The position numbers and the translations under genes were made by a program. A stretch of DNA of 64,000 bases, from the NCBI GenBank assembly GCA_010356995.1, contig ML996690.1:371322-435321 (forward strand), in the 5' to 3' direction. The DNA comes from Trichodelitschia bisporula (lineage: Eukaryota; Ascomycota; Dothideomycetes; Phaeotrichales; Phaeotrichaceae). Numbering within the stretch: position 1 is the stretch's first letter; each line of letters begins with the position of its first letter. The notes under the pieces are model-generated. The model had not been told where the DNA came from. It ran no database searches and saw only the letters and a program-made list of their open reading frames with translations. Below, piece after piece: positions 21,541-33,672 of the stretch.

Positions 21541-24500
21541 TTTGGGATGAGGTTCAGAGTGTATAAGTGCGACGCGACGATGATTGGACCAGCGGCCGAT
21601 GGATTAAGTTTTGCGGGACGACCGAAGGAACTCCTTGAAGCAGATGCCAGAGACGAAGAAAAAAAAAGGCAAGGAGCGGTAGGCGAGGTGGATATATAGC
21701 GGAGTTCTGCCATAGTGTAAGGGCGCTACGGGACCCTGTCTGGGGGAGTCTCCCCCCTCATCTCCAAACCTAGAACTAGTGGCAAGGCAAGCTGCAAGCT
21801 TCATTCACAAAGGCGCCATTGGCAGATGATCCGTGCTCGAATCTGTGCTGGGGAAAGGCTGATGAATTGCTAGCTTCCCCGGTCATACGTTAATTCCATT
21901 GCGGACAATGGGCCGAGCAGAGGGCTCGAGTCCCTGTTAGATTGTCCGTAATAACCTTTTGGATTGGGTTTAGAGCAGGCCCGCTTGCATCAAGACCGGG
22001 CTGGAATAGGTAGGGTTGAGGGCGGGCTGAGCACGGAGGATAGGGCGAGGATATGGGTGGAGTACAGTAAAGTAGATGCATCGACGACCGCCATTCGACT
22101 TACCAGTAGAGCTCCACACCAGGTTGAGCTGGTGGTTCCCAGGAACATTCACAAGGAGCGTTGGTCTCCACCAATTGGTGCCTAGGTCGCGTCAGACCTC
22201 CCTTGTCAAAAGCGGAGAGAGGATGGAGGAGTGTCAGAGGGACAAGCCGCCGGACAGGGTGGATTCTGACATTCCGCTGATCTTGGTCGATACAGTACCG
22301 TCCTCGGTTCCCGGGTTGTTCGTCAGCATCGGGGGGCGGGATGTGGAAGAGCGTGGAGACATCTGGAGATGGGGCCACTTGGGGCGGTTGACAGCGATGC
22401 GGTACAACGGAGAATTTCAATACGGTAATGTGCATGTCCCAGGTTCTCGTCTTGGTTAGAATTCAGAAATAAGGTCACCATTGCCTTAGACTAGTTGAAG
22501 CCGGGAGCTCCACCACTCCGCAGCATGGCGCTGTGGTGCAGATACAATGGATGTTGGGGTGATGTGAGCATTTCGGAACGCGGTAGTGTGTACTAGTACA
22601 GTACGGTAACTACGAGTTATGATACGACAGTTCGTTGGAGTTGATTGCGGGGAAAGAGAGAGAGAGAGGCGTGAGCGTCGCCATGTGTGTTGACGTTGCC
22701 GTTTGTCCGCCCAGCTGATGTGCCGCATTGTGGCTTGCAGATGGTCGCTCGTACGACGTCACATCAATTCCTTTCCATCCATCCATCCATCCGCTCATCC
22801 CCGACAGCTCCTCTTCCAAGCCCTCCAAGCGACGCGCTTCACGAGTCGACTCTCGTAAGATCAGGTAAGCTTCGAAAAAGTGAAGTTCCCTTAGGTCCGG
22901 AAGTAAAAGCCACGCCGTCGTATCGTCTCCCGTCACGAACTGCCGTGTCCTCTTGGTGTGACACTCCACCAGCAAAATGGAGTCGAGACTCTTGACCATT
23001 TCTGACAAAAGGGCGGCTTCCGCCGGCCCGCACCAACGACAGAGATCCGCCGCGTGCTGGGCGCTGTCCTGATCCACAACCCCGAACATTGGCACCGATG
23101 CCACAAGCGCCTCCGATCGGGTCGCTTACCGTAGCGCTGAGCAGAGAAATAATGCGGGGCAGTTGCACGGAGTCAACCGACCCGCGATCCCTTGATGATT
23201 GGGGCTCATCGATTTCGGCATACCGTGTACCCGAACCAATCCGCGCCGCGAGAAATCCACAAAAAGGTATGGCCAGCCTTCTCTCTTGCCTCCTTTGCCT
23301 CATACCGTATCTGAACCCACACTCCCCCGCGCTCCCCCGGATTCTCGTCTGTCAGGTCTAGATGCTGTAGTTAGCTCAACGCGATTCTTACCGGTTCTCG
23401 ACTCCGTGATTGGGTTGGGTGGACATCAAGAACTGCAGTAAAACTTCCCCACAAAAAGTTCCATTGGTAGAACTGCATCCTTCGCTACCATTTTGGGATA
23501 TATCCCCGGATTCCCAGCTGCAGGAAAGCACTTCGATGCTTCCATCTGCGCGGACTTCCTTGTCCTTGCCTTCCGACGGTTTGGATGCTAGGATACCCAC
23601 GTTTAATGACCTCTCCCCCTTCCGCTTCGCTATTGATATGAACCCGGAGGCTCATCACCTCTTTCCCAGGGCCAAGGACTCGCTCTGGCTCGAGTTCCTC
23701 GAGTTCTAGGCCCTGTCATCGCTTCCTCCCCGCACGAAAGGGACATGATGCGATCAGGCGAGAGAGAGCATGCGTGGCGTCCCGTCGTGCTTTCAGTATG
23801 AGGTGTCTCGACGCTGCGTTAGCTTAGCGCCGATTTGACTTCACGCACTGCGTCCGAGAACTCCGACACGGCGTCCAGTTCGAAAGTGACCAGGTTGCCC
23901 GATGGCCGACGCGGCACCTCGGTCCGCCAGTCAGCGACGATCGTCGGTCACGTATCCTACCTCTTGGCGTTGGCGGGCGGCCTTAAGCAATATGTAGACA
24001 CTTAGAGAGAGGTCAGACCTCACCACGTGCAATGCATTAGTTTGGAGGTACGAGCTCGACGGGCCTTGTTCCCTGGCTTTGTTGAGCGGTGGTTTGGCCA
24101 GCGAGCGGGGAGCCCCCAACCCCATATATACTTTGATGTACTTTAGTACCGTATGAAAGGGGCAACTGTGGACCACGCTTTTGACTGCGTGATTGGCGAG
24201 TGCGGAGTGCAGAGTGCGGGGTGGACGCTGCGAGTGTTCCGTCTGACAAACAGCGGCTCGGACCGTGATGGCTTTGGACGACAATGACCCGAGGCGGCCA
24301 GCCGTCAATTCGGTTGTACAGATCTCATAGCTTCCGTCGGCACACAAGAAATCGTGTTCGGCTTCTGACGAAGGTTTGCCCTTGACGTACCGTTACGCTG
24401 TTCTTCAGGGCTCTCGCGTCGTCTACCGTTCGTCGGAGAAACGATGCATGGTATCCTATATGCGACACATTAATCACTGACAGCTTACAGGCCAGAATAA

Positions 24501-26303
24501 GTTGGGTTGAGTGCGCCGAGACGGCCTCAATGGCCTCGATGGCGAACCTCGCGTCGTTGTCTGGAAAAAACTGACCTCCGCTCCGAAGCCGCAATTTGCA
24601 CCTGCTTGGCCGCATGGTCTTTTTCGTTTGTACCGTACCGCAACTCGTCGTGCAAGCCTCTACCGGGTGGGAGTAGTCGGACACATCACAATTAATGTAA
24701 ATCAGACTCGGTCAGGCAGCTTCCATGACGTGCTGCTTGGAGAAGGGCAAGGCGAAGGCACGAGGATTCGATGCGAGGCTTCGTGCAACGCAGTGTCCCT
24801 CATTCCTGGCTTCAACCTTTTCTTTTTTCTCTTTTTCTCCCCCGTCTGAGCCACCGACGCGTCGGACGAATTGAGGAAGATGGAAAGCGTTGGCAAACAA
24901 CGGAAAGCTGAAGAAGGTTGAGCAAAGCCAAAAAGAGAAAGCCTACCCTGCGAGCTGAACAACGGGCTGATTTTCAAGAGCAAGGGTCGTGAAGACGAAG
25001 GGTCACGAAGCTGGTGAGTTTGCGCCGGACTCTATCGAGGTTGATCTAACATGAAATTCAGCCCCCACACAGCCTCTAACAGTGCCGTCACGGTATCAGT
25101 CAGGTTGACTTCACCCAGCAGCAGTTCCCAAATGCAGCGAGTTCCTGTGATCGAGAACCGTGGATCGTGAGTACGATCTTGTTTCGTTCCACTCTCTATC
25201 GCTCCTCGCCCAGGCACAAAGGGTGAGGAGGTGCTCTAAGTTGCACAGCCTCACACGCCACACCTAAGACTTCCGAATTTCCTCTTCGGATAGTCTCCAT
25301 CATCTACAGTTTTCCATTGCCTGAGAATTGACACGGATTCTTAGCCCCCAACTGCCCAATTTCGAGCCTCGTCTTTCCTCCTCCGTCACCTACAGCCTTT
25401 CGACTGCTGCCTGCCCCCATTACAGCAGCGCCTCCCCTTCCCATCTCGCGAACTCCGCCACCCTCATGACGGCCTTGGATGGGGACTACCTATTCGCAAC
25501 AATGGCAAGCATGAGGTTCACCAAAAGCCGCCTTTTGCCGTCTCAACCGTGGTCCACGCGGTGAGCAGCGTGCACAGCGCCCCTGCCCCTCGCTCCCCCC
25601 CCAGCCCAACCCATCAGTTTTCTGTCCGCCGCAAGCAATCGCGCATCGCACACATGCGCTGCGATGCGCATCCCAGCCGCGGCTCGCAGGCCCTCGTGGC
25701 CGATTTGCGTCTGTGGACCTGCGCATCAGCAGGTCGGCGGCGATCAAGTCCAGCGGCGATCCCAACCCAACCCCACGCCGCCGTCGCCCGTCATATCGCA
25801 GCGTGACGATTTGACACGTCGGTCTGCGGTGTGCGATTTGTCTGGCGGCGGACTTGCTCAGGCACGGCCACCGCGCCGCGCCAGTTTGAGGCGCCGATGC
25901 TGTCCTTGCCTTCCCAGCTACTGGGAATACTCTTTCCCTTGGGCCTTTTACGGAGGCACCGTGAGCTTTACTGCTGGTGAGGCAGATAAGAGCAACACAG
26001 CCCGTCAGGCAAATGGCATACATAGCCGTGGCGGGAAGGCAGATGGTCATGCTGTCGTATTTTGGGCATCATGAGGTTCACCACTGGGCCTCCGTGGTTT
26101 ACCACTGGTCGCTGCGTGTGGGCGATGGCATATAAGTATCTAGATTGCGCGCTGTTTAACAGGGCGCACATTCGCATTGCTATCATCCTACGCCCCGCAG
26201 CCGTTCGCCATTATCGCACATATCTGAACTCTCCACTCTCCCCACAAAGCTCGCCCTAAACCGTCGTACCTGCATCTCCCAGCCTCACGCCACACTACCG
26301 TCT
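21541..26303. other. gene-poor stretch of 4.7 kb
   Basis: No coding region could be supported. Open frames are short and overlap on both strands. The best (22610-23104 minus, 164 codons) has no recognised domain and no conserved neighbours. Small features are a (CCAT)n run near 22782-22800, several TATA-like AT-rich islands (24121-24150, 26131-26138), and GC-rich DNA with frames on both strands at 25490-26050. I see no terminal repeats or transposase-like sequence. Confidence 0.5.
26131..26138 (+). promoter_or_regulatory. TATA-like element upstream of the 26304 gene
   Basis: TATAAGTA about 170 bp before the ATG at 26304, followed by a CT-rich leader (26226-26300) typical of fungal promoters. 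It supports the following small frame being a real gene. Confidence 0.4.
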
Positions 26304-26759
26304 ATGCAGCCTTCCCGCCTCACCTCGCCCCAGTCGAACGCCTCACAGGCGCCTCTCATCATTCAGGGCGAAGACGCACTGCGTACCACGCCCGCACCCA
26401 CCGTCCCGAGCACCAGCTCAGAGCGCCAGGAGCCACCTTCCTCCGTCCCGACCGGGCCCTCGTCCAACCCGACCGCAACACCGGCCCAGAACGCCAATAC
26501 CACAGCCGGCCGTCGGGCAGTCGATATACCTACTACAACGATGTCGGAGTCCGCGCGCCCTGGGTCCTCGGTTGCATACCCGACCGTCGAGTTCGCTGCC
26601 GGGTCGATGGGGTCGGGTGGGCCGACTAGCCGGGAGTCGGGACAGACGCCGTCGTCGGTCAACAGCGGGAGGAACGTGGAAGTTGTCATCATTCCGGGGG
26701 GGGATCTGAAGGATGGCGAGCCGAGGAGTTCGGCTCACAAGGGGGGTTACTGGCCATGA
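26304..26759 (+). CDS. small disordered protein of unknown function
   Basis: A 151-residue frame. The product is Ser/Thr/Pro/Gly-rich and probably unstructured. A short ordered-looking segment is near the C terminus (NVEVVIIPGGDLKDGEP), and the protein ends in SAHKGGYWP. No signal peptide or membrane helix is present. A TATA-like box and pyrimidine-rich leader precede it, and the ATG lies in a good context. I do not recognise the family. The opposite strand is also open, so chance GC-driven openness is the main alternative. Confidence 0.45.
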   Translation: MQPSRLTSPQSNASQAPLIIQGEDALRTTPAPTVPSTSSERQEPPSSVPTGPSSNPTATPAQNANTTAGRRAVDIPTTTMSESARPGSSVAYPTVEFAAGSMGSGGPTSRESGQTPSSVNSGRNVEVVIIPGGDLKDGEPRSSAHKGGYWP

Positions 26760-27215
26760 CTAGTACGTGGAAGGGGACTGTGGGGTCGGATGAGGCGGCG
26801 GGTTTGGAGAGGGAGGTGGCCGTAGGGAGTTGAGGCGAGGCTTGGGGGGGTGATACGTTCTTTGGTTTCTGGCGTTTTGGGGAGGGCGTTCAAGGAGAAT
26901 GGGATAGACGGCGACATCGTGCTCATTCTTCGTTGAATGAATTAGTTACTCCCGCTTTAGAGTTCGATTGGGATTCAAGAGGTCATTGAGGGAGTGTAGG
27001 ATATCTGGGAAGGACCGCTGCCTTTGCGTTGTCATATAGTCGGTCTGCTTGGACGTGTCATCATTCTCATTCTTTGTTGAGTGGAATTGTATCAGAACTT
27101 TTGATACCTACCCATCCGTCCATCTCACCCCGTCCAGCCAAATCCGACTTGCGCCTTGGGTATGTATCCTAGCCGGCCATCCCAGAGTCCTCAAAGGTCA
27201 TCGACAACAGACCCA
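26760..27215. other. convergent intergenic stretch
   Basis: About 455 bp between two gene ends. It is G-rich on the left and AT-richer on the right. No feature is supported. Confidence 0.5.
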
Positions 27216-28237
27216 TCATGACTCTTTCTCCCCAGCTTTCTCCCCACCCTTAATGACAGCACTCGCTTCCGCCGGCGAGACAGGCGGTTCAGCCGGGAGC
27301 ATTTGCGCCCAAGGTCTCTTCTGCTCAACACCCAGCACAACTATCACGAATTAGCCTCCACCCCTCACAACCAATGACGAGCAACCCACCCCTCTCGTAC
27401 AAAAAGTAGCTTGTCACAATTGCTATCGGCAGCGCAACAATAATCGCCGTGACCCTAACACAATTAGCACCGCCCAGCTCAATTGAACTCTAACACCTAC
27501 CTCCGCGCCGCCGGCTTGTACTTGTCCGCCAAATCTCCCGGCCGCGGAGGCATACCGCCCCGCGCACCCGCCCGCGACGAGATGTCATTAACAGCGAACG
27601 CATTCATCCCCTTAGCAGAGGGCTTCTCCTTCGGCGGCGTAGCCTTATGCGACATCGTAGCAATCTGCTGCTGCTGCAAACGAACAAGATTCAACGTCGC
27701 AGAGGTGTACACAGAATTTGGCGGTGGAGCCGCCGCGCGCGGGGTACCCGTAGCTAGTGGTAGTACCTGGCCAGGCGGGGAAACGACGTCACCCGGCAAC
27801 GCCGCCTCAGCCTGCAACAGTTCATGCACACTCGCCGTAGCGCTCGACTTAGAACCAGAACTAGTCTCCACTCTGCTCTTCGCCCTGATCCCAACTTCGC
27901 TTAGTATCTTCGAGCTTAGCACCTTCGACGTTCCCGGCGCCGTGCCGCGCAGTGGAGCCCGCACCGCCGCTGCCGCTGCCGCGCTTGACGCCGGCGAAGC
28001 CCGTGCTTCACCCACGCGTTTTGGTGGGGTTGGGCCCGTGCCTGCGGCGCCTTTCGTTGTCGTCGGCTTCTTGTTTGTGGGCGCGGCGGCGGCGGCGGCG
28101 GGCGGGAAGGCGGTGGCCCGTTTCGGTGGCGCAGGGGCGGGGACGGGTGCGGCGGCGGCGGCGGCGACAGAAGGTGCGCTGGCTTTTTTGGGCCGGCCGC
28201 GCTTTTTGGATGCTTCGGAGGTCATGATTGGGTTCAT
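27216..28237 (-). CDS. AT-hook protein with a C-terminal membrane helix, conserved unknown
   Basis: Exons are 28237-27501, 27454-27390 and 27340-27216 (308 residues). The introns are short (46 and 49 bp); the first has a CTAAT branch site 11 bp before its AG. The N terminus has an AT-hook core in SKKRGRPKKAS, which usually binds the minor groove of AT-rich DNA. A long Ala/Pro/Lys-rich linker follows. The C-terminal part is ordered: SSRAGARGGMPPRPGDLADK, then a hydrophobic helix VTAIIVALPIAIVTSYFLY and a charged tail (ERVVLGVEQKRPW). The helix appears only after splicing. A DNA-binding motif joined to a single-pass tail anchor would suit an inner-nuclear-membrane protein, but a mitochondrial role for the C-terminal part is equally possible. 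I do not recognise a named family. Confidence 0.7.
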
Positions 28238-28635
28238 ATTGAGAGGATTGAGGGCAGTGATGGGGCCATTGAGGGAGGTCTGCGCGGGAGACGCGTGGGG
28301 AGAATATTTGAGGCACTTGTGTGCTTCCCGAGGTCATCCATGTTTGACTGGGATACGGGATCGGGCAAGGCTTGGTACTGGAGGTTGGTTGCCGCGATAG
28401 ATACCTTGATCGGATGCGTGAGATTGCTATGTGGGTTTGGGTGGGGTATCGGATGGATCATATTCTACACTACAATACTACGTACATACAAAAGACTATC
28501 TAGCGTGAGATAAGGATGAGTAAGGGGATGGTACATGGCTATCAGAACAGCGAACGCTCAGAGATATTCCGACAGCCCAAAAGGTATCGCGACGAAAGGT
28601 AAGCAAAGAAAAGGCGACCGCAGCACACGCTTCCT
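28238..28635. other. intergenic stretch
   Basis: About 400 bp between tandem minus-strand genes. It should hold the promoter of the AT-hook gene. No other feature is supported. Confidence 0.5.
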
Positions 28636-30654
28636 TTACCACAACGCAACCACCATTAATCCCAATCCCCATATCCAATAATGTGACACCCTCAGCATCG
28701 GCGAAGTTCCACTCTTCAGCGTAGGCCCACTCTTCGGCCCCCCGCCGTTCACCGGCTTGCCCGTGGCCGCGGCAGTGGCCCACGGTGCTCCATCCCCAGG
28801 GCCCACATCCGTCTCTACGGAATCAGCTGACCCATCCGTCTCCACGGAATCGGTTGGCTGGGCATAAACCGAGCCACTTGCGTCTCTGAGCGTCGTGCTC
28901 GCTCCGTTGACAACCAGCATCTCCGCTCCCTCCGAGTTCGTCGCCAAACTCAAGACCGTGCTCGAGCCTCCAGAGTTGCTGTCTCTGAGCGTGACAGGTG
29001 ATCCTCCAAGAGAAAGCACCTGTCCACCAACTTCGTAGCGATCGTTCTCAACGTCCGCTTCGATGACTTGGCTGCCAATCGTGATGGCCGGAAGAGGGGC
29101 TTTGACCGCACTGCCCGGCTGTGCGATTGCGATTGCGGGTTTCGGTACATCCACCTCGCCAAACGCCGCCACTCGAGACGGCGCAGCCAGGACAATGGTA
29201 GTTGTGCCGTCCTGCTGTTCCGAGCCAGCATTTCTAAGAGGAGAACCAGCATTTCCAGGAGAAGAACCAACGCTTCCAGGAAGAGATCCAGCGTTTCCGG
29301 GAAGAGAACCGGCGTTTCCAGGAAGAGATCCACCACGCGGCCCAGGACGCGGCTTGATCACGGCGAGGATAGAGTCTGCTGCAGTAACGATTTCAACCGG
29401 GTGGTCCTCGATGGTGATAGTTTCCCCGACATTGGCGGTTTGGGAGCCGATCTGGAAAGCAGAAACGATTGGCTGGCCCCGTGTCTTCTCAACTCTTGCA
29501 CCACCAAATGTGAGAGCGGTGACAGGCATGACCACATCTCCAACTGTGATGGAACGAGCTGCACTCACTGATGTCGGACGCGGAAGATTGGCGGCGAAGG
29601 CAGGTACAGCAGCGACGCTGATGGTAGTCGGTGCAGGCTGGTTCTTCACCGGAACATCGGCCGAGGTCGTGGGGGGTAGTAGTGATTTCTCAGTTCTAGC
29701 GATATTCGCACCCAGGATACCTGCCATCCCTGCAAGCTGTCCAGATTTTGTCTTCTCCTCTCGAACGTTGCACACGAGACCGGGCTTACAGTTGGTGAGC
29801 GTTGTCGTGGATGTTACAGTAACAAAAGAAGCGTAGGTGAGGCCAGGAGTGGGGAGGACCTCTGCCCTTGGCTTCTCCTCCTGGCATCGGGCAAAGACTG
29901 CCTCGCCCGGGAATAGAGACTTGAGGGCCCCAAGCTTTGCCGGTACTTGAGCTCGAACCAGTAGGACGTTTCTCCCGTAATCGGTCGTGCGATTCTGCAG
30001 GGATGCCGAATGGTATTGTGCGCTTGAATTGACGTATTCTGACGATGCGGGAGGATCAAGAAAGACGGTTTGAAAAACCGCCTCCGCATTACATGTCGGA
30101 GTCCCGGCAGTGGCAGTTTGTAGAGTCCCGGACCAGGCATATGCCGTGGGAAAGTCCGTCAATACTGACGGGTATGTGCTAAAGACATTAACCCTCGTCC
30201 AGACGAGCAGCAAGGGACATACAGTATAGTTTTGGAAGTCCCATTTACACCTCGATGCAAGGTGAGCGTTGTCACGAGCGCGCCATCAGTATTGTATTCG
30301 GGTGCCTGGTAGCCTTCGGGATAGTAGTAATTGGGCCGTAACCGGGTCGTGGTAACGTTGTACTTCGGATACACCGTATACCAGAACGTGGCGGCCGTGA
30401 TAGTCGTGCCCACGTCGTATGACTGCCATGACCAAATATCGTAGTTTGCTCGTGCTACACAGTCGGACTGGCATGTCGGCCGCGATGGCGGTGCCGTTAT
30501 GGTCAGTGATGGTGTTGCGGGCTCGACCGCACTTAGAGGCTCTCCATTTGTTAGCAGTGACAATCCGGGGAAGCTAAAACTTACTGCTTGCATTATAGTT
30601 TACTGCTCGTGCTGAAGAAGCTGTAAAAGTCACAACGAACAAGAGAAAAAGCAT
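28636..30654 (-). CDS. secreted, probably GPI-anchored repeat protein of unknown function
   Basis: Exons are 30654-30585, 30541-30223 and 30178-28636 (643 residues). The first 70-bp exon encodes a clear signal peptide (MLFLLFVVTFTASSARA); its 43-bp intron has a CTGCTAAC branch site. The next part is Cys- and aromatic-rich (CQSDCVARANYDIWSWQSYD). The second half carries repeated short beta-like units of the form AxTIGSQVIEADVENDRYEVGGQVLSLGG (paraphrased), a pattern common in fungal cell-wall proteins. A GSLPGNAG repeat block is encoded at about 29221-29340. The C terminus is hydrophobic (HYWIWGLGLMVVALW) after a Gly/Ser-rich stretch, as expected for GPI attachment. A cell-surface role is inferred; no catalytic domain is visible. 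Confidence 0.75.
29221..29340 (-). repeat. 24-bp tandem repeat inside the secreted protein gene
   Basis: About five copies of a 24-bp unit coding for GSLPGNAG-like octapeptides, in frame with the gene. The copies differ by a few bases. In-frame unit number change is a common source of length variation in fungal wall proteins. Confidence 0.8.
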
Positions 30655-31925
30655 ATTGCTTCAGCTAGACACCCCGACTTCACAGCGCAAAAAACGTGAG
30701 ATGCACAAGAACAATGGAATAGACTGCAACTACGTGCTTCACGCAGCATCTTGTCCATGTCTTATGTCGCCCGCGTGCCAGTGTATTTTGGGAAGCTCGT
30801 TGGCGTGCAGTCAAGGCAGGATCGAGGATTTAGATTAAAGAGGTGATGTCTATGGTCAGAAAGCGCGGACCGGGGATTCGATAGCGCACCAACCCCTCGT
30901 AAATTAATATGCGAGTAGATTATATCCAACGTGCGGCGTCATGTCAGGTGGGGTGCTTGCTCTCCTCAACTCATCATGGTGTCCATGGTGTCCATCTTGT
31001 CCAGGCTTGCTGCCGGCCAAAGCCTGGAACTGCGTACGAGGCAGGCCCGATGGAGCGTTGCTGTGCCGCTGGATAGAGTGATATGTGGAGAAAATGGTGT
31101 CGTCAGCGCTCGGATGCCGTGGATTTTGTGTTGTTAAACCTCATCTTCATCAGTCCTCGTGCAGCAAGCCGGATAAGCATCCAGCGAGATAGGCACAGTT
31201 CAAATTCCAACCTGCCAGACTGGTACAGTGCAGAACCTCACCTGGTGTGCGCGGGTATCTTGTCGCACGGCACCAAGGATCCCTTGGACCTCGACTGACG
31301 TCGGCGCGTTCCTTCTCAGGGCCACCCGACTGAGAGCCGCGTCGTGAAGCAAGCGACCTCTTGAACTCCACGTGCGAGATAGATGAGCCAAGGTACCTTG
31401 GTGCAGTGCCTGACATGCGGGGTATACTTGTAGTCGGCAGCTCTCCCCGTTGTCCCGGTTGCAAACGCGTCCCGTTGCTATGAACATCAAGGCCATATCG
31501 CTGTATGACTTAATCTAGGCTTAGGCCAATAGCCCACCGTCTCCATTCACTTACACGCTGTACGGTAAGACCGTTCAAAGAGAGATGTAAGCGACGATCT
31601 GTAGTTCTAGTCGACACCGAGGTATGTGATTCCAGCTCTAGTACATTCGTACACGCGAATGGCTAGACCGGAGGTTTGCTCTTCAGCCGCAATGTCCAAG
31701 GGAAACCAAGAAACGCCTCATGTGGCGCTGCATTGCGTCGCGAGAGGCCTGAAGCCGAAAGAGAGCCTGAAGTGCGAAACCCCCTTCTTCTTCTCCACAG
31801 CAACGAAGTTACGAGTGCGATTTCTATCATCCCATCCCATCCCATCTTGCCATGCCACTGCTGCGATAGTTTTGCCTGACAGCTGCATCACCAGCCACAA
31901 CCTGAGGCGCACCCCCCTCGACGTC
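30655..31925. other. divergent intergenic stretch, 1.3 kb
   Basis: Lies between the secreted-protein gene (minus) and the pepsin-fold gene (plus) and should hold both promoters. A (CATCC)n run occurs near 31838-31855. No gene is supported. Confidence 0.5.
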
Positions 31926-33672
31926 ATGTCTTACTTTCGTTACCTAATCTCCCTGGCCCCCACCGCATCCTTCGCGTTTCTCGCCATCTTCGCTATCCAT
32001 GTGCGTTGTGTTGAAAGCGCGACTCCGCCTCCATCACCCTTGAGCTGTCCCCCTGATCAGTGGTGGTACGTTCGTGAACGGAATAAACTCTTTGGCGCGG
32101 CTGTTCTAACTTGCCATTAGGGACGGCAATGATGGCCCGTGGTCAACCTTCGGCATGCAGATTGGGACGCCGCCGGCAAGCCTGAGACTTCTCCCTGCGA
32201 ATGGCCAAGGTGCAGTCTGGGTGATTGTGCCCGAGGGTTGTACCAAGGATGACCCCACCGACTGTCCCAATTCGAGAGGCAACCTCTTCAAGCGGGACAC
32301 ATCATCCACATGGGTGCAGAGCGACCTTTACCAGTTGTCCGTCATCGAGGAGAAGATACTCGGGTACAACAACAGCCTAAACGGCATCTTTGGCACCGAC
32401 ACTGTGACGATCGGGTGGAAGGGCGATGGTGGTCCAACTGTCGAGAACGCCGTCCTCGGAGGCCTGGCTACGAAAGCCTTCTATCTGGGCGCCTTCCCAT
32501 TGAATCCGTGGCCCGTCAACTTTACCGACATCCAAAACAACAAGCCAAGTCTTCTCTCTACCCTCAAAAACCAGACAAAGATCCCCAGCTTGTCATGGGG
32601 ATATACGGCAGGCATGTACAACCGTGCACCAAAGTCTTTTGGAAGCCTCACACTCGGCGGTATCGACGTCAGCCGCTTCGAGCCGAACAAATTGAACTTT
32701 TCCATGGCCGTTGACATCTCCCGGGACCTTGAGGTTGCTATTCAGAGCATCACTACATCGGCTTCCAGCACTCCTCTGCTTCCCAAGCCAATTATTTCAT
32801 TCATCGATACCGTGGTGCCTTTCATCTGGCTCCCTCTTGAAGCATGCAAACAGTTTGAGTCGGTTTTCGGCCTGACCTGGAACGCTGCGTCGGAGCTGTA
32901 CTTGGTCGATGATACTCTTCATCAGAAACTGCTGGCCCAAAACCCTTCCATCACCTTTAGGATTGGACCCCAAGCAACTGGTGACGCGGTTGACATCAAG
33001 ATGTCCTATGGAAGTTTTGATCTCCTTGCCAGTCCCCCCCTCGTAGCGAATCAAACCCGCTACTTCCCTTTGAAACGAGCAGTCAACGACACACAGTATG
33101 CTCTAGGCCGCACGTTCCTCCAAAACGCCTACGTCGCTGCCAACTACGAATATTTCAACTTTTCAATTTCGCAAGCAACTTATCCCGATACTTCAGTGCC
33201 GCAGCGCCTCATCGCTCTTCCGGCCAGAGGGGCATCGTCTGCATCTTCATCCTCCGGACTCAGCACGGGGGCCATCGTAGGTATTACTGTTGGCGGTGCG
33301 GCCGCCATCCTCATTCTCGTTTTCGCCCTGTGGCTCTTTATGAAAAACCGCAAGAAACCGAAGTCGCCGACATCACCCAGCTATTATCCGGCCGAGTACC
33401 AAGACAGTGTGCTCAAGGCCGAGCTTGGGGACACTCAGATTGCTGAGGCGGGCGGTGGCCCTGTTGCCCATGAAATTGGTGCAGGATACAAGCCTCCTGT
33501 GCGCTATGCGCCCAACGAGGTGTTTGAATTGCCCTCGCAAGGCTTGCCCGTCGAGGCACCGACGCCAGAGCACAGTGTTTACACTACACCATACACCACT
33601 CCTGGCACGACGCCATCACCATACCCACCGTCCCGGCGGCCATACCCTCCACGAAGGCCTGCTGGAGAGTAG
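31926..33672 (+). CDS. membrane-anchored pepsin-fold (A1-like) protein lacking the catalytic Asp
   Basis: Exons are 31926-32065 and 32121-33672 (563 residues); the 55-bp intron has a TTCTAAC branch. A signal peptide (about 1-31) is followed by an A1 peptidase-like fold: WSTFGMQIGTPPASLRLL, SLTLGGIDVSRF and the C-terminal lobe ending FLQNAYVAANYEYFNFSIS. At the first active site the usual DTGSxxLW reads ANGQGAVW, so the catalytic Asp is Ala73. At the second, Asp276 remains but Gly is Val (DTVVP). Residues about 430-454 form a membrane helix (GAIVGITVGGAAAILILVFA), followed by KNRKK and a Pro/Tyr-rich cytosolic tail. Many Asn-glycosylation sequons are present. This looks like a non-proteolytic surface receptor or sensor rather than an enzyme; that role is inference. 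Confidence 0.88.

Noticed and set aside
22610-23104. 164-codon minus-strand frame in the gene-poor stretch
   Set aside because: The middle looks protein-like, but I recognise no family, no splice partner fits and other strand frames overlap it. It needs homology or transcript evidence.
25490-26074. Opposed frames of 186 and 136 codons
   Set aside because: GC-rich DNA is open on both strands at once; residue composition is biased to Arg, Ala and Pro without any motif.
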